Positions 32,847-41,345 of a stretch of DNA of 47,568 bases are shown here, one piece after another. The notes beneath the pieces were generated by a model. It was not told the origin of the DNA. It searched no databases and saw only the letters and a program-made list of their open reading frames with translations. This DNA is from Rhodospirillaceae bacterium (GTDB lineage Bacteria > Pseudomonadota > Alphaproteobacteria > Azospirillales > Azospirillaceae): the NCBI GenBank assembly GCA_029267445.1, contig JAJUIU010000022.1:1-47568 (forward strand), given 5' to 3'. Made by a program: the position numbers and the translations under genes. The first letter of the stretch is position 1. Each line of letters starts with the position of its first letter.

Positions 32847-33710
32847 CTACTCGTACCGCTTGCCCGTCTCCAGCATCGCGTCCAGCCCGATGACCGCGTT
32901 CAGGCCCATCAGGTCGTGCATGCGGCCCTGCATGGCGGCGGTCGAGCCGTCGCGGCGGATGATGTCGTAAAGCTCCCGCGCCGCCGTCGCCACCACGCGG
33001 GCCAGCGCGCCGGGGAAGATGACCAGCCGGAAGCCCAGCGCCTCCAGGTCCCCGGCGTTGGAGATCGGCGTGTCGCCGCCCTCCACCATGTTCGCCAGGA
33101 GCGGCACCTTCGGCCCCAGCCGGGCGGTGATCGTCCGCATCTGCTCCAGGCTTTTCGGCGCCTCGACGAACAGCACGTCCGCACCGGCCTCGGCATAGGC
33201 GTGCGCCCGGTCCAGGGCCGCCTCGAACCCCTCCACCGCGATGGCGTCGGTGCGGGCGATGACCAGCGTACCCGCCTGCCGCGCGTCCAGGGCGGCCTTC
33301 ACCTTGCCCACCATCTCCGCCTTGGGGATCACGGCCTTGCCTTTCAGGTGGCCGCAGCGTTTCGGGCTCGCCTGGTCCTCCAACTGGATGGCCGTGGCGC
33401 CCGCCCGCTCGAACACGCGCATGCAGCGCTGCACGTTCAGCGCGTTGCCCCAGCCCGTGTCGGCGTCGACGATCAGCGGCAGGTCCACCCGGTCGCGGAT
33501 GTTCGCGACCGTGTCCGCCACCTCCGTCATCATGGTGAGGCCGATGTCCGGCCGGCCCAGCCGGGTGTACGCCACGCTGGCGCCCGACAGGTACAGCGCC
33601 TCGTGCCCCGCCTGCTGCGCGATCAGGGCCGAAAGCGCGTCATAGACGCCGGGCGCCAAGACGATGCGCGGTTCCGCCAGCCGCCGCCGCAAGCCCTCCG
33701 CGAGGGTCAT
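32847..33710 (-). CDS. Isocitrate lyase / PEP mutase family enzyme
   Basis: A 287-residue TIM-barrel enzyme. Diagnostic parts are VLAPGVYDALSALIAQQAG, LIVDADTGWGNALNV (Mg-binding Asp pair), AIQLEDQASPKRCGHLKGK (the KRCGH loop with the catalytic Cys used by lyases of the family) and VIARTDAIAVEGFEAALDRA. Members cleave 2-methylisocitrate, oxaloacetate-type or carboxyphosphonopyruvate-like substrates; the Cys in the loop points to a C-C lyase rather than a phosphonate mutase. It follows the GntR regulator by 10 nt on the same strand and is probably co-transcribed with it, so it belongs to the regulon. The precise acid cleaved is not readable. Confidence 0.9.
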   Translation of the reverse strand: MTLAEGLRRRLAEPRIVLAPGVYDALSALIAQQAGHEALYLSGASVAYTRLGRPDIGLTMMTEVADTVANIRDRVDLPLIVDADTGWGNALNVQRCMRVFERAGATAIQLEDQASPKRCGHLKGKAVIPKAEMVGKVKAALDARQAGTLVIARTDAIAVEGFEAALDRAHAYAEAGADVLFVEAPKSLEQMRTITARLGPKVPLLANMVEGGDTPISNAGDLEALGFRLVIFPGALARVVATAARELYDIIRRDGSTAAMQGRMHDLMGLNAVIGLDAMLETGKRYE

Positions 33711-33720
33711 GCCGGGCCCC

Positions 33721-34551
33721 TCACTCGCCCGCCGTCAGGGCCGGCTTCCAGCTGCCCGGCTCCTCCGACGGGGTCAGGTCCATCTGGTACTGGAACATGT
33801 CCGGGCGGTACAGCACGGTCAGATGGTCGAACGGCGCGTCGTGGCTGTCGAACAGCACGCGGGTCAGCACCAGCAGCGGCGCCCCCACATCCACCTTCAG
33901 CAGCTGCGCCACCCGCGCGTCCGCCAGGGTGGCCGACAGGGTCTGCTTTGCGCGCTTGATCTTCACGCCCGCCCGCTCGAACGCGGCAAGGCGCAGCGCC
34001 CCTTCGAAATCCGCGCGGGTGAAGCTGTCGCCCACCGCCGGGATGGTGTGGCTGGTCAGGTGCGAGAACGGCTCCCCGTCCAGGGACCGGATGCGCACCA
34101 TGCGCAGCACCTGCGTGCCCGGCGGCACAGCCAGTGCATGGGCGATGTGCGGCGGCGGCAGTTCGCGGCCGAACTCGATCAGGGCCGCCGCCGTCCGCTT
34201 GCCATAGGCGGCGAGGTTGTCCAGCAGTCCGCCCAGTGGCGCCTGCACCGGCTGCGGCTGGTAGGTGTGGGTCACGTGGGTGCCGCGCCCGCGCTGGCGG
34301 ACGACGAGCCCGGCGGATGCCAGATCGTCCAGCGCCCGCTTCACCGTGATTCGGCTGACGTTGAACTCGCGGGCGAGCTCGTGCTCGCTGGGAAGCTGGT
34401 CGCCATGCGCGAAGGTCCCGCTCAGGATCTTCTCGCGCAGGATGACGTAAAGCTGGTGGTAAAGCGGGGTCGGGGACCGTTCGTCGATCCCGTCACGGTC
34501 GGCTTCGGTCAGCCAGTCGGCCTTCACGATTTCCTGCGGCGTCGCGCCCAT
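33721..34551 (-). CDS. GntR-family regulator with UTRA domain (HutC type)
   Basis: A 276-residue transcription factor. The winged-helix domain at about residues 28-98 has the GntR signature PLYHQLYVILREKILSGTF, LPSEHELAREFNVSRITVKR and LVVRQRGRGTHV. The C-terminal UTRA effector domain runs from about 115 to 265 (VPPGTQVLRMVRIRSLDGEP through LTVLYRPDMFQYQMDL). HutC-type proteins usually repress nearby catabolic genes until a pathway metabolite binds UTRA. It is divergent from the DUF1330-nitrilase-ALDH operon, with inverted repeats in the 183-bp gap, and is followed by the lyase gene. It probably controls both flanking operons and perhaps the palindrome at 29241. Confidence 0.94.
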   Translation of the reverse strand: MGATPQEIVKADWLTEADRDGIDERSPTPLYHQLYVILREKILSGTFAHGDQLPSEHELAREFNVSRITVKRALDDLASAGLVVRQRGRGTHVTHTYQPQPVQAPLGGLLDNLAAYGKRTAAALIEFGRELPPPHIAHALAVPPGTQVLRMVRIRSLDGEPFSHLTSHTIPAVGDSFTRADFEGALRLAAFERAGVKIKRAKQTLSATLADARVAQLLKVDVGAPLLVLTRVLFDSHDAPFDHLTVLYRPDMFQYQMDLTPSEEPGSWKPALTAGE

Positions 34552-34619
34552 TTTCCGGTCGTCTCATCCCAGGCCGGGCGTTTGCCGCCCGCCATTTCGC
34601 ATCGGTCGAAAAACCCGCT

Positions 34620-34645
34620 CGTTCCATAAAGGAATTAATGGAACG
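34620..34645. promoter_or_regulatory. Spaced inverted repeat between gntR and the DUF1330 operon
   Basis: CGTTCCAT and ATGGAACG are perfect 8-bp arms around a 10-bp AT-rich centre. The right arm overlaps the -35 candidate of the plus-strand promoter, suiting repression by the divergent GntR protein. Confidence 0.5.
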
Positions 34646-34666
34646 GGGCTCTAAAAGCCATATAAA
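34638..34666 (+). promoter_or_regulatory. Promoter candidate of the DUF1330-nitrilase-ALDH operon
   Basis: ATGGAA (34638-34643) and TATAAA (34661-34666) are 17 bp apart in an unusually AT-rich patch. The -10 overlaps CATATAAATATG (34659-34670), an inverted repeat of 5-bp arms with a 2-nt centre, which may be a second binding site. Confidence 0.4.
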
Positions 34667-34734
34667 TATGCCAACATGTCATTTCCCGGCGGACATCCCG
34701 CCCCGCCGTCCAGCACCGCCCTTGGAGCCGCAGC

Positions 34735-35031
34735 ATGGCCGGTTGCCTCATGGTGATATACGCCCGCATCGCCGACCCGGATCGATTCAAGGCGTACGCC
34801 GCCGTCACACCCGGCCTCGTCGCGCAGTATGGCGGTCGCTACCGTGTGCTCAACGGGAATCCGCAGGTGCTGGAGGGGGACTGGCCCTTCCGCACCACCG
34901 CCGTCTCGGAATGGCCGTCGCGGGAGGCCGCCCTCGCCTTTTGGAATTCCCCTGAATACGCCGAAGCGAAGGCGCTGCGCGCCGGGGCCGGCGACTTCCA
35001 GGTGATCCTTCTCGACCAGCTTCCCGCCTGA
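34735..35031 (+). CDS. DUF1330-family protein
   Basis: A 98-residue ferredoxin-like dimeric alpha/beta-barrel protein. It shows VIYARIADPDRFKAYAAVTP, GRYRVLNGNPQVLEGDW and a C-terminal part SEWPSREAALAFWNSPEYAEAKALRA typical of DUF1330. Its relatives include monooxygenases and isomerases of small compounds, but DUF1330 itself has no settled reaction. TTGGAG lies 8 nt before the ATG. It is the first gene of the plus-strand operon divergent from gntR, 8 nt before the nitrilase-superfamily gene. It may act on a ring-opened intermediate; this is inferred from position only. Confidence 0.88.
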   Translation: MAGCLMVIYARIADPDRFKAYAAVTPGLVAQYGGRYRVLNGNPQVLEGDWPFRTTAVSEWPSREAALAFWNSPEYAEAKALRAGAGDFQVILLDQLPA

Positions 35032-35039
35032 ACCTTCGG

Positions 35040-36083
35040 ATGCCGCCCGCGATGTCAGACGCCCCCGCCTACCGCGCCCTCGCCCTGCAGGTCGTCTGCG
35101 ACGCGGTGAACGGCGATCCCGACCGGGCTGCCGCGCGCGCCCGGATGACGGCGTCGCTGGACCGTCTGGAACGGCAGATCAAGGCCAGCAAGGGTTTCAT
35201 CGGCCAGGATCTGCGCCTCGTGGTCCTGCCGGAGTATTTCCTGACCGGCTTCCCCATGGGCGAAAGTGCCGACGCCTGGGCCGACAAGGCGGCGCTGGAG
35301 ATCGACGGACCGGAGTACGAACGGCTGGGCGCCATCGCCCAGGCCACGGGGACCTTCATCGCCGGCAACGCCTACGAGCTCGACCCCAACTTCCCCGGCC
35401 TCTACTTCCAGGCCTGCTTCGTCGTCTCGCCGACGGGAGCCGTGGTGCTGCGCTATCGGCGGCTCAACTCCATGTTCGCGCCCACCCCCCATGACATCTG
35501 GTCCCGCTACCTCGACGTCTACGGGCTGGACGGCGTCTTCCCCGTGGCGCGGACGGAGATCGGCAACCTCGCCGCCGTCGCCTCGGAGGAGATCCTTTAT
35601 CCCGAGATCGCCCGCTGCCACGCCATGCGCGGGGCTGAGATCTTCCTCCACTCCACCAGCGAGGTCGGCAGCCCCGCCCTGACGCCGAAGGACGTGGCCA
35701 AGCGCGCCCGCGCGTTCGAGAACATGGCCTATGTCGTGTCCGCCAATTCGGCCGGGATCGCGGGCACGGCCATCCCCATCGCCTCCACCGACGCCATGTC
35801 CAAGATCGTCGACCCGACCGGCCTCGTCCTGGCGGAGGCGGGATACGGCGAAAGCCTCGCCGCCACGGCGGAGATCGACCTGGGCGCGCTGCGCCGTCTG
35901 CGCCGCCGCCCCGGCATGGCCAACATGCTGTCGCGCCAGCGGTTCGAGCTGTTCGCGCGGAGCTACGCCGGGCACAGCTTCTACCCGGCGGACACGCTGG
36001 AGGGGGTGAAGCCGTCCCGCCAGCACTTCCTGGACACCCAGCGCGCCGTCATCGAACGGCTGGCCAAGGACGGGGTGATCTGA
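35040..36083 (+). CDS. Nitrilase-superfamily protein with Glu-Arg-Ser in place of Glu-Lys-Cys
   Basis: A 347-residue protein with the overall carbon-nitrogen hydrolase fold: LVVLPEYFLTGFPMGES (Glu65), GNAYELDPNFPGLYF, VLRYRRLNSMFAPTPHD, NLAAVASEEILYPEIARCHA and GAEIFLHSTSEVGSP. In active members the second block carries a catalytic Lys and the third a catalytic Cys. Here they read Arg141 and Ser182, so ordinary thioester chemistry is not possible. The rest is well conserved, so it is unlikely to be a decaying gene; it may have different chemistry, bind without cleaving, or serve as a subunit. A Met four codons in is an alternative start. The aldehyde dehydrogenase begins 3 nt after the stop, within the same operon. 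Confidence 0.87.
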   Translation: MPPAMSDAPAYRALALQVVCDAVNGDPDRAAARARMTASLDRLERQIKASKGFIGQDLRLVVLPEYFLTGFPMGESADAWADKAALEIDGPEYERLGAIAQATGTFIAGNAYELDPNFPGLYFQACFVVSPTGAVVLRYRRLNSMFAPTPHDIWSRYLDVYGLDGVFPVARTEIGNLAAVASEEILYPEIARCHAMRGAEIFLHSTSEVGSPALTPKDVAKRARAFENMAYVVSANSAGIAGTAIPIASTDAMSKIVDPTGLVLAEAGYGESLAATAEIDLGALRRLRRRPGMANMLSRQRFELFARSYAGHSFYPADTLEGVKPSRQHFLDTQRAVIERLAKDGVI

Positions 36084-36086
36084 ACC

Positions 36087-37523
36087 ATGGTCGATACCGC
36101 CGACCGGATCGCCGTCCGCAACCCCCGCACCGGGCAGGTCGATTACCATTTCACGCCCGCCGACCCGTCCCGCATCGCGGCCGTCACGGCCGGGCTGCGG
36201 CAGGCCCAGCCCGCCTGGGCGGCCCTGGGCGTGGCGGGCCGGGTGGCCGTGCTGCAGGCCTGGAAGGCCGAACTGGTGAAGGCGCGCGACGCGCTCCAGC
36301 AGGCGCTGCTGGCCGATACCGGCCGCTGGCGGGAGACGGTGCTGGAGGTCGACGCCGTCCCCCGCCTGATCGACCGCTGGTGCGCCGAGGCGCCGGCGCT
36401 GCTGGAGGCGCCGCCGGCGCGGCCCAGCCGCATCGTGCCCAGCGTGGCGGTGGACGCCATCCTAACCCCCTACCCGCTGGTCGGCGTCATCAGCCCCTGG
36501 AACTTCCCGCTGCTCTTGTCGCTGATTGACACGGTGCCCGCCCTGCTGGCGGGCTGTGCCGCCGCCGTGAAGCCCAGCGAGGTGACGCCCCGCTTCATCG
36601 AACCCCTGGCCGCCACCATCGCGGCCGTGCCGGACCTCGCGGCCGTGCTCGCCGTGCTGCCGGGTGCCGGGGCCACCGGAGCCGCCCTGATCGGCAATGT
36701 CGACGCGGTCTGCTTCACCGGCTCCGTCGCCACCGGCCGCAAGGTGGGCGAGGCGGCGGCCAAGGCCTTCATCCCCGCCTTCCTGGAACTGGGCGGCAAG
36801 GACCCGGCCATCGTCATGGCCAGCGCCGACGTGGACCGTGCGGCGTCCGCCTGCCTGTCCGGCTCCATCAGCAACGCCGGGCAGGCCTGCCAGTCGCTGG
36901 AGCGCATCTATGTCGACCGGCGCGTCTATGCGGCCTTCCTGGAGGCCCTGGTGCTGAAGGCCGGGCGCATCCGCCTCGCCTGGCCGGACCCGGCGCAGGG
37001 GGAGATCGGCCCCATCATCTTCGACCGGCAGGCGGAGATCATCGCCGACCATGTCACCGACGCCGTGTCCAAGGGCGCCAAGTGCCTGACCGGCGGCAAG
37101 ATCGAGCGGCACGGCGGCGGCGCCTGGGTGGCCCCCACCGTGATGGTCAACGTCAACCACGACATGAAGGTGATGCGGGAGGAGAGCTTCGGCCCCCTGC
37201 TGCCCGTCATGCCCTTCGACACGGAGGAGGAGGCCGCCCGCCTCGCCAATGACAGCGACTACGGCCTGTCGGCCGCCGTCTTCGCCGGGTCGGAGGAGGA
37301 GGCGCGCGCCATGGCGGCGCGGCTCGAGGCCGGGGCCATCAGCATCAACGACGCGGCGCTGACCGCCATGGTCTACGACGCCGAGAAGAACAGCTTCAAG
37401 CTCTCGGGCCTGGGCGGCTCCCGCATGGGGCCCAGCGGCCTGACCCGTTTCCTCCGCCGCAAGGCGCTGCTGATCAACCGGGCTGACTCCCCCTCCCCCT
37501 GGTGGATCGCGGGGCCGGCCTGA
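36087..37523 (+). CDS. NAD(P)-dependent aldehyde dehydrogenase
   Basis: A 478-residue enzyme of the ALDH superfamily. The cofactor motif GVISPWNFPLLLS, CFTGSVATGRKVGE, catalytic Glu234 in LELGGKDPAIV and nucleophile Cys268 in SNAGQACQSLERIYVD are all intact, as is EESFGPLLPVMPFD near the C-terminus. It oxidises an aldehyde to the acid with NAD(P)+. It follows the nitrilase-superfamily gene by 3 nt and belongs to the GntR-linked operon, so the pathway probably passes through a semialdehyde. Which one cannot be told. The protein is cytosolic with no signal peptide. Confidence 0.95.
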   Translation: MVDTADRIAVRNPRTGQVDYHFTPADPSRIAAVTAGLRQAQPAWAALGVAGRVAVLQAWKAELVKARDALQQALLADTGRWRETVLEVDAVPRLIDRWCAEAPALLEAPPARPSRIVPSVAVDAILTPYPLVGVISPWNFPLLLSLIDTVPALLAGCAAAVKPSEVTPRFIEPLAATIAAVPDLAAVLAVLPGAGATGAALIGNVDAVCFTGSVATGRKVGEAAAKAFIPAFLELGGKDPAIVMASADVDRAASACLSGSISNAGQACQSLERIYVDRRVYAAFLEALVLKAGRIRLAWPDPAQGEIGPIIFDRQAEIIADHVTDAVSKGAKCLTGGKIERHGGGAWVAPTVMVNVNHDMKVMREESFGPLLPVMPFDTEEEAARLANDSDYGLSAAVFAGSEEEARAMAARLEAGAISINDAALTAMVYDAEKNSFKLSGLGGSRMGPSGLTRFLRRKALLINRADSPSPWWIAGPA

Positions 37524-37572
37524 CCGCCACGGCGCCACAGAAGACAACGGACGACAACAGGGAGACCGTCAC

Positions 37573-38031
37573 ATGTCCGACATCCGCACCGGCATGCCGG
37601 TCCTGCTCCGCCATCTCGGCGAGTGGGAGGGCGAGTACATCTACATCGACGCCGACGGCAACGTGATCGACCGGCACAAGTCCCACCTCACCTGCAAGTT
37701 CCCGGACGGCGGTGAGTACGACTACTACCAGATCAACCGCTACATGTGGGCCGACGGCCGCACCGAGGAGCATCACTTCCCGGCCAAGTACTGCGACGGC
37801 CGGATCTGGTGGGACACGGAGCGGATCAAGGGCTGGGCCTCGGACGTGGCCCTCGACATGGCCGGCCGCACCACCATGCTGACCTGGGTCCGCAAGGACA
37901 TGCCGGACCATTACCTCTACGAGATGATCCAGATCTCCGCCGACAACACCAAGCGCGCGCGGACCTGGCACTGGTTCCGCAACGACGAGCTCTATCAGCG
38001 CACGATCATCAAAGAGCGCCGGGTCAAGTGA
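37573..38031 (+). CDS. Small beta-rich protein, possibly calycin/DUF3598-like
   Basis: A 152-residue protein rich in Trp, Tyr, His and Asp with alternating patterns of beta strands (HLGEWEGEYIYIDADGNV, HLTCKFPDGGEYDYYQIN, TTMLTWVRKDMPDHYLYE, RTWHWFRNDELYQRT). The N-terminal LGEWEGEY and strand layout recall DUF3598/lipocalin-like barrels; this likeness is tentative. A GGGAG ribosome site precedes the ATG. It lies 49 nt after the aldehyde dehydrogenase in the same direction and appears to close the operon. A small-molecule binding role is possible. No catalytic motif is recognised. Confidence 0.75.
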   Translation: MSDIRTGMPVLLRHLGEWEGEYIYIDADGNVIDRHKSHLTCKFPDGGEYDYYQINRYMWADGRTEEHHFPAKYCDGRIWWDTERIKGWASDVALDMAGRTTMLTWVRKDMPDHYLYEMIQISADNTKRARTWHWFRNDELYQRTIIKERRVK

Positions 38032-38067
38032 CCCGGCCGGGCCTGGAGGGATACCGGAGCGGGTCCG

Positions 38068-38730
38068 CTAGTCGCGGCCCCGCTTCTTCTTCTCCTCGGC
38101 TTCCTTCTGCGCCCGGCGCTTCTCGGCTTCCGGGTTGACGGCCTTGCCCTCGTTCTTGGGCGCCTGCCCGGCCTCGAAGCCCAGCAGTTCCACCTTGAAG
38201 ATCAGGGTGGCGCCGCCCGGGATGGGGCCGCGCCCCACCGGGCCGTAGCCCAGCTGGTGGGGGACGACGAACTCCCACGTCTCGCCGACCCGCATCATCG
38301 GGATGCCCTCCTGCCAGCCCCGAATCAGGCCGTGCAGGGGGAAGCTCACCGGCTCCCCCCGGGCGTAGGAGCTGTCGAACACCGTCCCGTCGATCAGCCG
38401 CCCCTCGTAGTGGACGCGCACCGTGTCGTCGCTGTCCGGCTGCGGCGCGTCGGGATTGCCGCGGCGGACGGGCCGGTACTGCAGCCCGGTGCCGGACACC
38501 ATCCAGCCGGGCTGCCGCCGGTTCTGGTCCAGGAAGGCGCGCTGCGGGTCGATGCGGGGGCCCGTCTGGGCCGCCGGTCGCGCCTGCACGGGCGGGGCAT
38601 CGGCCGGTGCGGCCTGGGCAGGGGCGGTCTGGGCGTCGCCCTGGGCCAGCGTTGGTGCTGCCGCGAGCAGGACGGCCAGCGCCAGTCCGGGACCGGCGGC
38701 CATCAGGGTCTTGCGGGCGGTGGCGGTCAT
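38068..38730 (-). CDS. FKBP-type peptidyl-prolyl isomerase, periplasmic
   Basis: A 220-residue protein. A signal peptide (residues about 1-30, ending near APTLAQG) is followed by an Ala/Pro/Gln linker, then an FKBP domain at about residues 95-180: VRVHYEGRLIDGTVFDSSYARG, GWQEGIPMMRVGETWEF and IPGGATLIFKVELLGF. The tail is highly charged (EKRRAQKEAEEKKKRGRD). It should speed proline isomerisation of periplasmic proteins, like Mip or FkpA. ATG 38730 has GGAGTGAG upstream; longer in-frame starts add unrelated residues. It converges on the preceding operon and lies about 107 nt downstream of the next unknown secreted-protein gene. Confidence 0.93.
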   Translation of the reverse strand: MTATARKTLMAAGPGLALAVLLAAAPTLAQGDAQTAPAQAAPADAPPVQARPAAQTGPRIDPQRAFLDQNRRQPGWMVSGTGLQYRPVRRGNPDAPQPDSDDTVRVHYEGRLIDGTVFDSSYARGEPVSFPLHGLIRGWQEGIPMMRVGETWEFVVPHQLGYGPVGRGPIPGGATLIFKVELLGFEAGQAPKNEGKAVNPEAEKRRAQKEAEEKKKRGRD

Positions 38731-38775
38731 CGGCTCACTCCATCGGACGGCCCGGCGGGGGCGGCGATCGTCCGT

Positions 38776-38805
38776 TTGATTACCGCCCATGGGCGGAGGG
38801 ATCAA
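38776..38805. promoter_or_regulatory. Nested palindrome between the FKBP gene and its upstream neighbour
   Basis: CCGCCCATGGGCGG (38783-38796) is a perfect 14-bp palindrome, flanked by TTGAT and ATCAA arms. It could end the upstream transcript (stop at 38838) or regulate the FKBP gene. No T tract follows. Confidence 0.35.
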
Positions 38806-38837
38806 CCTTGAACCCGCACCGTCCCGTCCGTCGGCGA

Positions 38838-39494
38838 TCAGGGTTGCCGCGCCGCCGGTCGGCCGGGCGGTAGGTCGGGCTGCTGGAAGGCGGGCGGCAT
38901 GCGCCCCTCGATCACGTCCAGCGACATGACCTTGAGGCCCTGCGGCAGTTCGAAGAAGGCGAGCTCCTGGGGCCCGATGCGGACATTGCCCAGCGTCAGC
39001 CGCACTGCCTGCGGCTCGCCCCCGTCGGTGGCCGTCCCCTCCACCCGGACATAGATGCCGTCGTCGGTCGACCAGACTTGCCCGTCGAAGCCGCCGCCCT
39101 CGGCGAAGGCGCCCTGGACGCGGTACTTCGTCACGGGCAGGCCCGCCACGGTCTCCCTGCCCAGGGGCTCCGCGTCCAGCGTGTGCAGGGCGGACAGGTC
39201 GGGCCCGAACTCGGGTGCGGCGATGGGCAGCTCCAGTGCCAGCCCCATGTCCGGCTGGATCTGCCACGCCTTGCCCTTGTCCGGGCGGATCAGGACGATG
39301 CTGAACAGCCCGTCGGCGGTCGCCCGGCGCCGCTCCATCCCGCGCAGGTGGTTGACCGCCGTCGTCAGCTCCACTCCGTTCAGGCTAAGCGTCTGGTCCG
39401 CCGCGTAGGCCGCCCGCTGGGGCGGCAGCCCGGCGGCGGCGGCACCGATGGGCGAGAGGATCAGGACGGCCACAAGGATGGCGAGGCGGCGCAT
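38838..39494 (-). CDS. Secreted protein of unknown function
   Basis: A 218-residue protein with a signal peptide (MRRLAILVAVLILSPIGAAA). The mature part alternates strands and turns, with SIVLIRPDKGKAWQIQPDMG, LPVTKYRVQGAFAEGGGFDG and VRVEGTATDGGEPQAVRLTL, reminiscent of periplasmic LolA-like or DUF4412-type proteins. I cannot confirm either. A Pro-rich tail closes it. It is read leftward, upstream of the FKBP gene, and separated from the DAO-Rieske gene stop by about 96 bp. No catalytic residues are recognised. Confidence 0.75.
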   Translation of the reverse strand: MRRLAILVAVLILSPIGAAAAGLPPQRAAYAADQTLSLNGVELTTAVNHLRGMERRRATADGLFSIVLIRPDKGKAWQIQPDMGLALELPIAAPEFGPDLSALHTLDAEPLGRETVAGLPVTKYRVQGAFAEGGGFDGQVWSTDDGIYVRVEGTATDGGEPQAVRLTLGNVRIGPQELAFFELPQGLKVMSLDVIEGRMPPAFQQPDLPPGRPAARQP

Positions 39495-39590
39495 GGGGGC
39501 GGACCGGGTCTGCGGGATCGGGGCGGGCGGACCCTAGCGGCCGGGCCCCGCCCCCTCAAGCCCGGAGTGCCCGCCCCAGCCTCTTTCGCC

Positions 39591-41213
39591 TCAACCCCTA
39601 TCGCCGATCGGCGCCAGCGGTTTCGGCGCCGGGCCGTTCAGCACCGTCCCTTCCGGCGTGAAGCGGCTGCCGTGGCAGGGGCAGTCCCAGCTCCGCTCCA
39701 TCTCGTTCCAGTGCACCGTGCAGCCGAGATGGGTGCAGTGGGCCGATACCCGCGTCACCGTGCCGTCCTCGGCCCGGTAGACCGCGACATGCTTGCCGCC
39801 CTCCTTCAGGACCGCACCGTGGCCCACCGGGATCGCCGCCTCGCTGGAGGTCTCGCTGCCGCCCAGGTGGCCCTTGGCGTATTCGCGGGCGACGTCCAGG
39901 TTCTCCTTCAGATACTCGGTCAGGTTCCGGGTCATCTGGCGCGATGGATCGTAGATGCGCGCCCAGGCGTTCTGCCGGCCCTGCAGCATGTCGGTCAGCA
40001 GCATCCCGGCGATGGTGCCGTGGGTCATGCCCATGCCGCTGTCGCCCGTGGCGATCAGGATGTTCGCCGTGTTCACCGGGTCGCGCCCGATGAAGCCCAG
40101 CCCGTCATAGGTCTCCATCACCTGCCCGGACCAGCGGTAGGCCACCTCGCCCGCCTGCGGCCAGTGCTTGCGGGCCCAGTGCTCCAGCCGGGCGAGCCGC
40201 TGGTCCATGTCGTGCGCCTCACCCGTCTTGTGGTCCTCGCCCCCGACGATCAGGATGTCCGTGTCGCCGCCGTCGGCCGCCGCCTGCAGCCGGACATAGT
40301 GGTAGATGTCGCGCGTGTCCCACCACAGCGCGGGCTGCACGGCCCCCTTCGGCATCCTCAGCCCGACCACGTAGGTCCGATAGGGCGCCTGCTTGGTATG
40401 GATCGCCACCTTGTCGATGAAGGGGCTGTTGGTGGCGACCACGCAGTTGTCGGCGCGCAGGCTGCGCCCGTCGGCCAGATGCAGGGTCGCCCACTGCCCG
40501 CCTTCCACGCCGGTCACCATCTGCCCGGTGACGATGGTGCCGCCCTTGGCCCTGAACGCGGCGGCGAGGCCGTTCAGATACTTCATCGGGTCGAACTGGC
40601 CCTGGCCGGGGAAGCGCAGCGCCGGACCGGCATAGCCCTCGCCCAGGCGGAAATCCTCCACCAGCTCCACATCGCCCAGCCCGGCCCGGTGGGCGGCGGC
40701 CAGCTCCTCCTCCAGATGCTCGCGCCCATGCTCGGGTGCGAGGAACAGGTAGCCGTCCAGCCGGCGATAGTCGCAGTCGATGCCTTCCGTCTCGGCAATG
40801 CGGCCGATCAGGTTGATCGCGGCGGTGTGGCTCTCCGCCGCCAGCCGGGCGCCTTCCTCGCCATGCTGCGTCTCGATGAAGCTGTAGCGGTCGTCGATGG
40901 CGTTCGCGAGGTGGGCGGTGGTGCGGCTCGTCTCGCCGCCGCCGACCGGCCCCTTGTCGATCACGATCAACCTCCGGCCCTCGCGCGCCAGCAGGTAGGC
41001 GGTGGTCAGCCCGGCGATCCCGGCCCCGACCACGACGACGTCCGCCGCCCCGATGTCTTGCGCCTGGGCGGGATTGGCGAAGCTCAGCGCCGACGGCATG
41101 TCCAGGCCGGATTCGTGCGGCGGCTCGCCCGGATGCGGGGCCTGCGACGTGTCGGCCCGCGGGAACGGGGCCGTGTCCATCCAGAGGGACTTGCTGCTGC
41201 CGGAACCGGGCAT
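39591..41213 (-). CDS. FAD-dependent oxidoreductase fused to a Rieske [2Fe-2S] domain
   Basis: A 540-residue protein. Residues about 55-420 form a DAO-type flavoenzyme ([56 protein letters not shown]). Residues about 455-540 form a Rieske domain with both ligand pairs: CTHLGC and CPCHGS. The Rieske cluster probably passes electrons to or from the flavin; the substrate is unknown. ATG 41213 has GAGG 7 nt upstream; a longer in-frame extension is not family-like. The first 50 residues are polar and lack a clear signal, so it is probably cytoplasmic. It is divergent from the SnoaL-like gene. Confidence 0.93.
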   Translation of the reverse strand: MPGSGSSKSLWMDTAPFPRADTSQAPHPGEPPHESGLDMPSALSFANPAQAQDIGAADVVVVGAGIAGLTTAYLLAREGRRLIVIDKGPVGGGETSRTTAHLANAIDDRYSFIETQHGEEGARLAAESHTAAINLIGRIAETEGIDCDYRRLDGYLFLAPEHGREHLEEELAAAHRAGLGDVELVEDFRLGEGYAGPALRFPGQGQFDPMKYLNGLAAAFRAKGGTIVTGQMVTGVEGGQWATLHLADGRSLRADNCVVATNSPFIDKVAIHTKQAPYRTYVVGLRMPKGAVQPALWWDTRDIYHYVRLQAAADGGDTDILIVGGEDHKTGEAHDMDQRLARLEHWARKHWPQAGEVAYRWSGQVMETYDGLGFIGRDPVNTANILIATGDSGMGMTHGTIAGMLLTDMLQGRQNAWARIYDPSRQMTRNLTEYLKENLDVAREYAKGHLGGSETSSEAAIPVGHGAVLKEGGKHVAVYRAEDGTVTRVSAHCTHLGCTVHWNEMERSWDCPCHGSRFTPEGTVLNGPAPKPLAPIGDRG

Positions 41214-41284
41214 GGGGAAACCTCGCGACTCTTCGGCGGTGGGGGTCCCCTGCCAACAGGGCGGTTCCGGCGGACGTTCCCCGC

Positions 41285-41314
41285 TTGCGCGCGGGCGGGG
41301 TCGAGGCCGATGCT
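41285..41314 (+). promoter_or_regulatory. Weak promoter candidate of the SnoaL-like gene
   Basis: TTGCGC (41285-41290) and GATGCT (41309-41314) are 18 bp apart in the 132-bp divergent gap. Match to consensus is modest. Confidence 0.25.
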
Positions 41315-41345
41315 GCGGGCGGTTCGACCGCGAAGGACCCCCGCC

